DNA from: an uncultured Campylobacter sp.
GTDB taxonomy: Bacteria > Campylobacterota > Campylobacteria > Campylobacterales > Campylobacteraceae
Direction of reading: 5' to 3'
NCBI GenBank assembly: GCA_937875715.1
Contig: CALEHZ010000352.1
Location: 1 to 5,296, forward strand
Length of the DNA: 5,296 nt
The notes under the pieces are model-generated. The model was not told where the DNA came from, searched no databases, and saw only the letters and a list, made by a program, of their open reading frames with translations. Both the position numbers and the translations under genes were made by a program. Positions 1-5,147 of this stretch are shown in pieces. Numbering within the stretch: the stretch's first letter is position 1; the number at the start of each line of letters is the position of its first letter.

Positions 1-329
1 ATAACAGAACAACATATGAAATGGAAGTAAAAGGTCACGCAAGGAATGATGATGCTGCAGAAGGATCTGAATCTGTCTGTGCTGCAGTTTCCTGTATGGT
101 ACAGACTCTGACATCGTATTTGGACAACAGCATCTATAATTACGAAGCGGTGCTGGAAGACGATGGATATGCATACATCAGGACAAATACAGAAGCTCCT
201 GATACAAGGCTCGATGAGATAATGCTGTTCATTGCAATAGCTCTTGAGCAGATCGCATATTCAGCTCCTGAATGGCTGCAGGTAAAAACATTCATTGATG
301 TTACCGACAAGAAAAATGAAGTAATATAA
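1..329 (+). CDS. Prp-like cysteine protease, phage-type, 5' end missing
   Basis: The frame is open to the left edge of the window (residues N-R-T-T-Y-E precede the first ATG at 21), so the true start is probably outside. Counting from that Met, GHA (His6) and SVCAAVS (Cys20) match the paired catalytic His and Cys of the Prp/YsxB family, whose founding members trim the N-terminus of ribosomal protein L27 in Firmicutes. The family aspartate before VC is Glu here, and the His-Cys gap is two residues longer than in the S. aureus protein as I recall it. No rplU or rpmA lies beside it. Homologues are also common in Firmicutes phage structural gene clusters, so a phage capsid-maturation role is the better guess. 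Codon use (many CTG leucines) and roughly 42% GC differ sharply from the rest of the window, pointing to a Clostridia-like host or phage. The family call is fairly firm; the role is inferred. Confidence 0.72.
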   Translation, partial: NRTTYEMEVKGHARNDDAAEGSESVCAAVSCMVQTLTSYLDNSIYNYEAVLEDDGYAYIRTNTEAPDTRLDEIMLFIAIALEQIAYSAPEWLQVKTFIDVTDKKNEVI

Positions 330-339
330 AATGTTCTTG

Positions 340-407
340 AATCCTCCTTGGTATAGGGAGCTGCGTTTTTAATTCCCATTTTCTGCGGCTCCCACTATTC
401 GAGGATT
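340..407 (+). other. Long RNA hairpin downstream of the prp-like gene
   Basis: GGGAGCTGCG (356-365) pairs with TGCGGCTCCC (384-393) over ten consecutive positions when two G-U pairs are allowed, closing an 18-base loop. An outer stem, AATCCTC (340-346) with GAGGATT (401-407), encloses it across an internal loop. The two G-U pairs fit selection on RNA rather than a DNA palindrome. There is no T-run after either stem, so it is not a standard intrinsic terminator. It belongs to the Firmicutes/phage-like segment and may be a leader or processing element for the gene that originally followed. I cannot match it to a named RNA family. Confidence 0.5.
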
Positions 408-419
408 GTGTTTAAAAGC

Positions 420-440
420 TATGGCGGCTCACCTGCCATA
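420..440 (+). other. Second hairpin before the folP start
   Basis: TATGGC (420-425) and GCCATA (435-440) form a perfect six-base stem. It can be extended by GG/CC (426-427 with 432-433) with one bulged T, leaving a CTCA tetraloop. It sits ten bases upstream of the Shine-Dalgarno run, a typical place for a structure that influences translation start. ATGG at 442-445 could compete for CCAT, so an alternative fold is possible. Function is unknown. Confidence 0.4.
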
Positions 441-449
441 AATGGTGTG

Positions 450-456
450 AAGGGGG
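450..456 (+). promoter_or_regulatory. Strong Shine-Dalgarno before the ATG at 461
   Basis: AAGGGGG ends four bases before the ATG at 461. This G-rich site is typical of Firmicutes and their phages, while the other sites here are AAGGAG or weaker. It therefore probably belonged to the gene that originally followed the prp-like gene. In the sequence as given, it would drive folP translation. Confidence 0.6.
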
Positions 457-466
457 AAAAATGAAA
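452..466. other. Junction between Firmicutes/phage-like and Campylobacter-like DNA
   Basis: Left of this point the codon use, GC content, Shine-Dalgarno style and gene family look like Clostridia or their phages. Right of it everything looks like Campylobacter. The change cannot be placed to the base, because GGAAAAATGAAAAT would fit both sides. The C-terminal end of the upstream Campylobacter gene is absent. No integrase site, IS end or target duplication is visible at the join. An assembly or library chimera is at least as likely as a biological insertion. Confidence 0.6.
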
Positions 467-1588
467 ATATATAAAATATCAAATAACAGCGATTTTAACA
501 CACTTTGTGCTAAAATCGCCCCACATAAAATGGGCGAGAAAATAATGAAAGATAAAGCGGCTTTACATTATTTTTACATCAAAGATGCAAGAATTCCAGC
601 CCTAAATATTTTAAAGCAAGATGCTTTGAGCGTTGGCGCTGAGCTAATAAGCCCTAAAAACACGATTTTAGGCGGCGAAGGCAGGCAAAATGCTGTTTTA
701 ATCGCAAATCAAAAGCAAATCAAAGCCCTAGCCAAAAAAGAAAAATTACAAGATTTTGGCTTAAAAGAACTAGCAGCTTTTTTGGATTTTTCTTTTAAAA
801 AGCCAGAAAATTCAAAAATAATGGGCGTTTTAAACATCACTGATGATAGCTTTTTTAGCGCCTCTCGCACTAGCAAAAATGACCTTGTAAAAAGGGCAAA
901 AGAACTAATTCAAAAAGGGGCAAATCTGCTTGATTTTGGAGTAGTTAGCACTAGACCAAATAGCGCTTATATCGGTGCTAAGGCTGAATTTTCTAAAGTA
1001 AAAGAAGTAGTTGATATTTTGTATAAAAACAAGCTTTATGAAAGCTGCGAACTAAGCCTAGATAGCTTTGATTTTAGTAGCGCAAAATACGCCCTAGACC
1101 ACGGCTTTAAAATCATAAATGATATAAGCGCAAATGATGAGCTAGCCAAGCTTTGCGCTAGTTTTGGGACAAAATATATTTTTATGCATGGCGGCATTAT
1201 CGGCAGCAGCGAGGCAGCAAATGGCGATATAATGGAGATTGTAGATGAATTTTTTGAGCAAAAAATTCAAAGTTTTAAAAAGCTGGGTTTAAAAGAAGAA
1301 CAGATGATTTTAGACATCGGCGTGGGCTTTGGCAAGAGTAATGAGCAGAGTTTAAGGCTTATTAAGAACTTAGAGAATTTTTTGCGCTTTGATTGTGATT
1401 TGCTAGTGGGAGCTAGTCGCAAAAGTATCGTAAATACATACTTTACAAGTAGCGCAGATGAAAGGCTAGCAGGCACTTTGCTTTTACATCAAAAGGCAGT
1501 AGAAAATGGAGCGAAATATATACGCGCTCACGATGTATACGAACATTCGCAGATGTTAGCTTTACACAATGCTTATGAGCGTTTGTAG
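461..1588 (+). CDS. folP: Dihydropteroate synthase, long Campylobacter type
   Basis: Cytosolic folate enzyme that condenses 7,8-dihydropterin pyrophosphate with p-aminobenzoate to give dihydropteroate; it is the sulfonamide target. At 375 residues it is about 100 longer than the usual bacterial enzyme. Residues 1-115 form the extension typical of epsilonproteobacteria, including NILKQDALSVGAEL (49-62). The TIM-barrel core follows with its motifs in order: MGVLNITDDSFF (121-132), GANLLDFGVVSTRPNS (153-168), LSLDSF (199-204), INDIS (219-223), FMHGG (241-245), LDIGVGFGKS (284-293), LLVGASRKS (314-322), DERLAGT (333-339) and AHDV (356-359). The proline usual in NxTPDSF is Asp128 and the glycine of STRPG is Asn167; I read these as lineage variants. 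The first residues align with the start I recall for C. jejuni FolP, supporting this ATG. Its 5' context is foreign (see the junction entry). A 155-base spacer separates it from ligA. Confidence 0.93.
   Translation: MKIYKISNNSDFNTLCAKIAPHKMGEKIMKDKAALHYFYIKDARIPALNILKQDALSVGAELISPKNTILGGEGRQNAVLIANQKQIKALAKKEKLQDFGLKELAAFLDFSFKKPENSKIMGVLNITDDSFFSASRTSKNDLVKRAKELIQKGANLLDFGVVSTRPNSAYIGAKAEFSKVKEVVDILYKNKLYESCELSLDSFDFSSAKYALDHGFKIINDISANDELAKLCASFGTKYIFMHGGIIGSSEAANGDIMEIVDEFFEQKIQSFKKLGLKEEQMILDIGVGFGKSNEQSLRLIKNLENFLRFDCDLLVGASRKSIVNTYFTSSADERLAGTLLLHQKAVENGAKYIRAHDVYEHSQMLALHNAYERL
805..816 (+). repeat. AGAAAATTCAAA repeat copy inside folP
   Basis: An exact copy of the 12-base core found several times in this window. 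It encodes E-N-S-K just before the first catalytic-core strand of FolP (residues 116-119), at the linker between N-terminal extension and barrel. That is a place tolerant of extra residues. Confidence 0.45.
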
Positions 1589-1743
1589 CTTGAATTTTTT
1601 AAAATTTTAGTTTTTGGGGGACTGCGGGGGTATTTATTGCTTTTGAATTTTTTGAATTTTCTGAAAAATTCAAAAATCGCCAGTGTTTTAGAAAATTCAA
1701 AGCTAAATTTTTAGAAAATTCAAACAAAATATTAAGGTAAAAA
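1589..1743. repeat. Repeat-filled spacer between folP and ligA
   Basis: No gene is visible in these 155 bases. A G-rich block lies at 1616-1630 (GGGGGACTGCGGGGG). It is followed by tandem TGAATTTT units. A perfect 12-bp A/T hairpin has arms 1649-1660 and 1665-1676 with a CTGA loop. Two direct copies of AGAAAATTCAAA lie at 1690-1701 and 1713-1724. The reverse complement of that 12-mer is at 1651-1662. The hairpin is not followed by a T-run, so I do not call a terminator. The weak ribosome site AAGG (1734-1737) precedes ligA. A ligA promoter may lie here, but no convincing -10 box stands out. Confidence 0.7.
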
Positions 1744-3774
1744 ATGAATTATGATGAATATTTAAAAAGTGTCCAAACGCTTAATTTATGGGCAAAAGCT
1801 TATTATAGCGATGATGCGCCGCTTGTAAGCGATGCTAGCTATGATGAGCTTTATCATAAAGTGCTTGATTTTGAGAAAAATAATCCGCTTTTAGTAGAGC
1901 CAAGCTCGCCAACTAGGCGCATAGGCGATGCTATTAGCGAGGGTTTTAGCAAAAGTGAGCATTTAGCAAAAATGTGGTCAATGGAAGATATTTTCAATGA
2001 AACTGAGCTAAAAGAGTGGCTAGAGCGTAATTCTAAGCAAAACTTAAAAATGTATATAGAGCCAAAATTTGATGGTGCTAGCCTAAATCTGCTTTATGAA
2101 AATGGCAAGCTCATAAAAGCTGCTACTCGTGGCGATGGCGCTGTGGGCGAGGATGTGACAAACAACGCCCTAGTAATCGCTGGAATTCCCCATGAAATCA
2201 GCTACAAAGGGCTCATAGAAATCCGCGGTGAAGTAGTCATTACAAAGGCTGATTTTGAAAAAATCAACGCAGAGTTATTAGCAAATGGCGCAAAACCACT
2301 GGCAAATCCACGAAATGCCGCTGCTGGCAGTCTTCGCCAGCTTGATAGCGCTGTGGCTAGATCTCGCCATTTGCGCTTTTATCCTTGGGATGCTGGGCAA
2401 AATAGCCTAAAAGATGATTTTGGCTACAACACGCATAAAGAAATTATGGATTTTATCCGCTCGCTTGGCTTCTTGCGTGATGATTTTTGCGTGGTTTGCA
2501 CTGGATTTGATGAAATAATGAAGGCTTATAAAAAGCTTTTAGAACTAAGAGAAAATAAAGAAATGCTCATGGATGGCATGGTCGTTCGCACAAATGAGCT
2601 AAAATACGAAACTGCGATGGGCTACACGGTGAAATTTCCACGTTTTATGGTGGCTTTTAAGTTTCCAGCTTTGGAGCTTAGCACCACGCTTTTAGGCATT
2701 AGCTGGCAGGTGGGCAGAACTGGTGCGATTACGCCAGTTGGGCTTTTAAAGCCTGTAAATATAGATGGAGCAATGGTAAGCAATGCTACACTTCACAACG
2801 CTGATGAAATCGCAAGGCTAAATCTAAGTATCGGCGATGTCGTTAAAATCGTGCGTTCAGGTGATGTGATACCAAAAATTACTGGAATTTTTGAGAAAAA
2901 AAGCAATGAAAAAATAAAGCCGCCTAGCTCGTGTCCGTGCTGCGGTGGTGAGCTTTTTAGCGATGGGGCGATTTTAAAATGCCAAAATTTGGAGTGTAAA
3001 GCAAGGGTGCTAAACTCGCTGATTTATTTTGCTTCTAAAAAATGTATGAATATTGATGGGCTTGGAACTGCGATTATTACGCTGCTTTATGAGCTTGGCA
3101 AGATAAAAAATATTATTGATATTTACAGGCTAGAAGCGCAGGATTTTGCTACCTTAGAAGGCTTTAAGGATAAAAAAATCGCTAATATTTTAAATAGCAT
3201 TGAAGCTAGCAAAACGCCCACTCTAGCGCGATTTATCGCCTCTTTGGGAATTGAGCTAATCGGCGAGGTAGCAGCCAAAAAAATAGCCAAAAAATTCGCT
3301 GATAAGTGGCTAGAGCTTGATTATGACGAGCTTTTAGCCCTTGATGGCTTTGGAGAAAATATGGCGAAAAGCTACCTTGAGTTTATGCGTGTAAATGTGC
3401 TAAAAGTGCGTGAACTACTGAATTTTATAACCCCAATTATAGATGAGAAAAAGCTAGAAAATTCAACACTTGAAAATAAAAGCGTGGTGATAACCGGAAC
3501 ACTAAATGCGCCAAGAGAAGCGATAAAAGAACGCCTAGAAAGGCTTGGCGCAAAGGTTACTAGCAGCATTTCAGCCAAAACTGATTTTTTGCTTTGTGGG
3601 GAAAATGCTGGTTCTAAGCTAGAAAAAGCGCAGCAACTAGGCGTAAAAATTGTGGATATTTCGTGGCTTGAGAGTTTAGAAAATTCAAAAAATTCAGACC
3701 CAGCGGGGCGCAAGCAAAATTCAGAAAATTCAAGTCCAAAAAATTCAGATTTATTTAGTGAAAGTTTATTTTGA
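1744..3774 (+). CDS. ligA: NAD+-dependent DNA ligase
   Basis: Seals nicks during replication and repair, using NAD+ to adenylate its active-site lysine. All LigA domains are present in order. Domain Ia includes YYSDDAPLVSDASYDELY (20-37). The adenylation motif EPKFDG puts the nucleophile at Lys108. ATRGDGAVGEDVT (127-139), IEIRGEV (158-164), NPRNAAAGSLRQLD (188-201), DGMVVR (277-282) and VAFKFPA (303-309) follow, then the OB fold with WQVGRTGAITPV (321-332). The zinc finger uses Cys397, Cys400, Cys413 and Cys418. Helix-hairpin-helix repeats span about 430-560, and the BRCT domain about 572-645 includes VVITGTL and WLESL. At 676 residues it is slightly longer than the ~650 I recall for C. jejuni. 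The excess is a low-complexity tail (646-676, rich in Asn, Ser and Lys) encoded by interspersed repeats. The stop overlaps the tlyA start by four bases. Confidence 0.96.
   Translation: MNYDEYLKSVQTLNLWAKAYYSDDAPLVSDASYDELYHKVLDFEKNNPLLVEPSSPTRRIGDAISEGFSKSEHLAKMWSMEDIFNETELKEWLERNSKQNLKMYIEPKFDGASLNLLYENGKLIKAATRGDGAVGEDVTNNALVIAGIPHEISYKGLIEIRGEVVITKADFEKINAELLANGAKPLANPRNAAAGSLRQLDSAVARSRHLRFYPWDAGQNSLKDDFGYNTHKEIMDFIRSLGFLRDDFCVVCTGFDEIMKAYKKLLELRENKEMLMDGMVVRTNELKYETAMGYTVKFPRFMVAFKFPALELSTTLLGISWQVGRTGAITPVGLLKPVNIDGAMVSNATLHNADEIARLNLSIGDVVKIVRSGDVIPKITGIFEKKSNEKIKPPSSCPCCGGELFSDGAILKCQNLECKARVLNSLIYFASKKCMNIDGLGTAIITLLYELGKIKNIIDIYRLEAQDFATLEGFKDKKIANILNSIEASKTPTLARFIASLGIELIGEVAAKKIAKKFADKWLELDYDELLALDGFGENMAKSYLEFMRVNVLKVRELLNFITPIIDEKKLENSTLENKSVVITGTLNAPREAIKERLERLGAKVTSSISAKTDFLLCGENAGSKLEKAQQLGVKIVDISWLESLENSKNSDPAGRKQNSENSSPKNSDLFSESLF
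3678..3752 (+). repeat. AAAATTCA repeat cluster forming the LigA tail
   Basis: AGAAAATTCAAAAAATTCA at 3678-3696 is the exact reverse complement of 1644-1662 in the folP-ligA spacer, a 19-base match. A GC-rich block (CAGCGGGGCGCAAGC, 3701-3715) follows. Further units are at 3717-3722, 3723-3733 and 3740-3747. In frame, the cluster encodes E-N-S-K-N-S-D and similar residues after the BRCT domain. The layout of A/T repeat units around a G-rich block resembles the folP-ligA spacer in inverted orientation. It looks like a spacer-type repeat that was captured by the reading frame. Confidence 0.6.
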
Positions 3775-4490
3775 GAGCAGATGAGTTTGTGGCAAATGCC
3801 CTAAAAATCAGTAGAAACAAAGCCAGCGAGCTTATAAAAAACTCTAAAATTTTAGCAGGTGGTGTGCTGCTTACAAAAGCTGCGCAAAATTTGGATGAAA
3901 ACACCGAAATTTCTTGCGTTAGCGATATTTTTGTAAGTCGTGGCGCACTAAAGCTAAAAAGCTTTTTAGAGAACGCAAACATTGATATAAATGGCAAAAA
4001 CGCACTTGATATCGGCTCTAGCACTGGCGGCTTTGTTCAGATTTTGCTTTTAAATGGTGCTAAAAGCGTGGTTTGCGTGGATGTAGGCAGTGATCAGCTT
4101 GATAGTTCTTTAAGGGCTGACAAAAGAGTAGAAGTGCATGAAAACACCGATATTAGGGATTTTAAGAGTGATGAGCGCTTTGAGATTATTACAGCTGATA
4201 TTAGCTTTGTTAGCTTAAATCTTATTTTGCCAAGCATCAAACGACTTGCAAATGATGATATAATCATGCTTTTTAAGCCGCAATTTGAAGTAGGACGCAC
4301 AGCAAAACGCGATAAAAAGGGCGTAGTAAAAGATGAAAAAGCCTGCAATAATGCTATAAAAGCGTTTGAGCTAGAGTGTGCCAAAATGGGCTTTGTATAT
4401 CAAAGCAGCCAAAACTGCGCTATAAAGGGCAAAAATGGCAATCAAGAAATTTTTTATCATTACAAAGTGGCTGATAAGGAGCAAAAATGA
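3771..4490 (+). CDS. tlyA: TlyA-type rRNA 2'-O-methyltransferase (hemolysin A family)
   Basis: S-adenosylmethionine-dependent 2'-O-methyltransferase. Short TlyA(I) proteins such as that of C. jejuni methylate C1920 of 23S rRNA and affect capreomycin/viomycin susceptibility and virulence traits. This 239-residue protein starts with an S4 RNA-binding domain (about 1-58: MRADEFVANALKISRNKASE). The catalytic-site region SRGALKL (57-63), SAM loop DIGSSTGGF (80-88), ADISFVS (142-148), LFKPQFEVG (167-175) and NQEIFYHY (224-231) follow. These carry the family's K-D-K-E residues. It is a little shorter than the C. jejuni protein as I recall it. The TTG start is chosen because the product then begins exactly like known TlyA N-termini. 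It overlaps the ligA stop (TTGA) and has no good Shine-Dalgarno sequence, so translation is probably coupled to ligA. The old 'hemolysin' name should not be taken as proof of pore activity. Confidence 0.92.
   Translation: MRADEFVANALKISRNKASELIKNSKILAGGVLLTKAAQNLDENTEISCVSDIFVSRGALKLKSFLENANIDINGKNALDIGSSTGGFVQILLLNGAKSVVCVDVGSDQLDSSLRADKRVEVHENTDIRDFKSDERFEIITADISFVSLNLILPSIKRLANDDIIMLFKPQFEVGRTAKRDKKGVVKDEKACNNAIKAFELECAKMGFVYQSSQNCAIKGKNGNQEIFYHYKVADKEQK
4476..4481 (+). promoter_or_regulatory. Ribosome binding site inside the tlyA end
   Basis: AAGGAG lies five bases before the ATG at 4487, within the last codons of tlyA. A clean site plus an ATGA stop/start overlap supports the start of the membrane protein gene. 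Confidence 0.7.
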
Positions 4491-4801
4491 TGCGTCCATT
4501 TGCTAGTTTTTCTGAGCTAATTTTAGCACTTTTTATTACACTTTTATCTGTGTTGCCTGTGCTTTTTGTGATAAAACTGCTTTTTAGATTTGCTAGCACA
4601 AGTGTGAAAAAATGCTATTATAGCTTAGTTTTAAGCGTATTTTTGGGTTTTGTATTTTTGTATTTGTATAGCTTAAATTTTGTGTTTTTTGAATTTTATA
4701 AAAGCTTTATTTTATTGCATTTTGCCCTTGGCGTTTGTGCTTTTTGCTTTTTTATTTTAGCCCTTATTTTAGCCAAAAATATTATTTTTAATTCTGTTTA
4801 A
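4487..4801 (+). CDS. Small three-helix membrane protein, function unknown
   Basis: 104 residues with three hydrophobic stretches at about 10-33, 44-66 and 73-97, separated by short basic loops (K-L-L-F-R-F near 30-35; K-K near 41). It is predicted to be an inner-membrane protein without a cleaved signal. No catalytic motif is visible. The ATGA overlap with tlyA and the AAGGAG site at 4476 support its being the last gene of a ligA-tlyA unit. C. jejuni, as I recall, also has a small integral membrane protein beside tlyA, so this may be a rearranged or fast-evolving counterpart; I cannot verify this. The very high Phe and Leu content explains why its reverse strand also contains open frames. Its 3' end overlaps the convergent regulator gene by 14 bases. 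Confidence 0.75.
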   Translation: MMRPFASFSELILALFITLLSVLPVLFVIKLLFRFASTSVKKCYYSLVLSVFLGFVFLYLYSLNFVFFEFYKSFILLHFALGVCAFCFFILALILAKNIIFNSV

Positions 4802-5045
4802 AAAATTCACAAATATCGCACTCAAAAAGCTTTGAGAGCTTAAAAAGATGAAGCAAGTTAAAGTGCTTTCCGTGAGCGTTATTTTCCATATTAGCATAAA
4901 ATCCTCCACCAGCCTGACCGATACTAAGTGCTGTCTCAAGCTGTGAAATGCCCTTTTCATTGCGAAGTCTTTTGACATTTTTAGCTACTAAATCAAAAAA
5001 TTCATTATTTTCTTGTTCTGTTGTGATTTGCGGCAATTCAAACAT
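4788..5045 (-). CDS. XRE-family (Cro/CI-like) helix-turn-helix regulator
   Basis: Likely cytosolic DNA-binding repressor of 85 residues. NVKRLRNEKGISQLETALSI (23-42) is helix 1 and the start of the helix-turn-helix. FYANMENN (49-56) fits the recognition-helix end that is usually S-x-I-E-N in this family. NLLHLFKLSKLFECDICEFF (63-82) matches the closing P-x-L-x-x-L-x-K-I-A-x-x-L pattern. A glycine-rich insert (GQAGGGFY) sits in the turn region, slightly longer than usual. There is no second domain, so no ligand or protease site is evident. The ATG complement is at 5043-5045, with a weak GGAA before it. It is divergent from the DUF5334 gene across a symmetric array of CTATAG sites, so self-regulation and control of that neighbour are likely but inferred. 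It could also be a toxin-antitoxin-type antitoxin or phage relic, but no toxin partner is adjacent. Confidence 0.82.
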   Translation of the reverse strand: MFELPQITTEQENNEFFDLVAKNVKRLRNEKGISQLETALSIGQAGGGFYANMENNAHGKHFNLLHLFKLSKLFECDICEFFKQN

Positions 5046-5053
5046 AAAAATTT

Positions 5054-5128
5054 CCTATAGGTAAGTTTTCTATAAGTTTATTTTGTTTATAATTCTTTCA
5101 CAATAAGCTATAGCTTATTAGCCTATAG
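5054..5128. promoter_or_regulatory. Mirror-symmetric operator array between divergent genes
   Basis: Four CTATAG-type sites lie at 5055-5060 (in CCTATAGG), 5070-5075 (CTATAA), 5108-5113 (centre of the 18-base perfect palindrome AATAAGCTATAGCTTATT, 5102-5119) and 5123-5128. Centre-to-centre spacings are 15, 38 and 15 bases, so the set is exactly symmetric about 5091.5. The flanks are partly mirrored as well: the 5048 side and the reverse complement of the 5136 side both read AAATTT, then CTATAGG, eight bases, then CTATA. This is what a dimeric helix-turn-helix regulator acting on two back-to-back promoters would need. The adjacent XRE protein is the obvious candidate binder. Confidence 0.6.
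5081..5093 (+). promoter_or_regulatory. Sigma-70 promoter for the DUF5334 gene
   Basis: TATAAT at 5088-5093 is a consensus -10 box. It is preceded by TTTTG (5081-5085), resembling the T-rich -16 region of Campylobacter promoters, where -35 boxes are poorly conserved. Transcription should start near 5100, just before the palindrome at 5102-5119, giving a leader of about 48 bases. On the other strand, TATAAA (5091-5086) or TATAGA (5073-5068) could serve the regulator gene, so the two promoters may overlap. Confidence 0.55.
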
Positions 5129-5147
5129 AAAAATTTAAGGAGAAAAA

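Noticed and set aside
1..329. Housekeeping Prp from an L21-prp-L27 operon
   Set aside because: L27 normally follows directly. Here a structured spacer and then folP follow, and the Glu replacement and longer His-Cys spacing fit phage-type relatives better.
356..393. Intrinsic terminator after the prp-like gene
   Set aside because: The stem is strong, but neither strand has a T-run after it and the loop is 18 bases long.
1649..1676. Rho-independent terminator after folP
   Set aside because: The stem is pure A/T with a single G-C pair region and is followed by mixed bases (TCGCCAGTG), not a T-run. It is better explained as paired repeat units.
1641..1724. CRISPR array from repeated AGAAAATTCAAA
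   Set aside because: Repeats are only 12 bases, spacing is irregular, copies occur on both strands and inside genes, and no spacers of uniform length or cas genes are present.
3372..3713. Minus-strand open frame of 113 codons inside ligA
   Set aside because: It lies opposite a well-conserved LigA region, is Ser/Phe-rich as expected of a shadow of Lys/Glu-rich coding, and resembles no family.
3700..3774. Frameshift at the ligA 3' end
   Set aside because: The BRCT domain is complete before the odd tail, and the frame runs on to a stop that overlaps a correctly placed tlyA start. Repeat insertion explains the tail without a frameshift.
4094..4384. Minus-strand open frame inside tlyA
   Set aside because: It is the antisense shadow of the TlyA methyltransferase core, with serine-rich low-complexity translation and no family resemblance.
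4769..4978. Alternative minus-strand frame overlapping the XRE gene
   Set aside because: It is out of frame with the clear helix-turn-helix protein over the same bases and has no recognisable domain.
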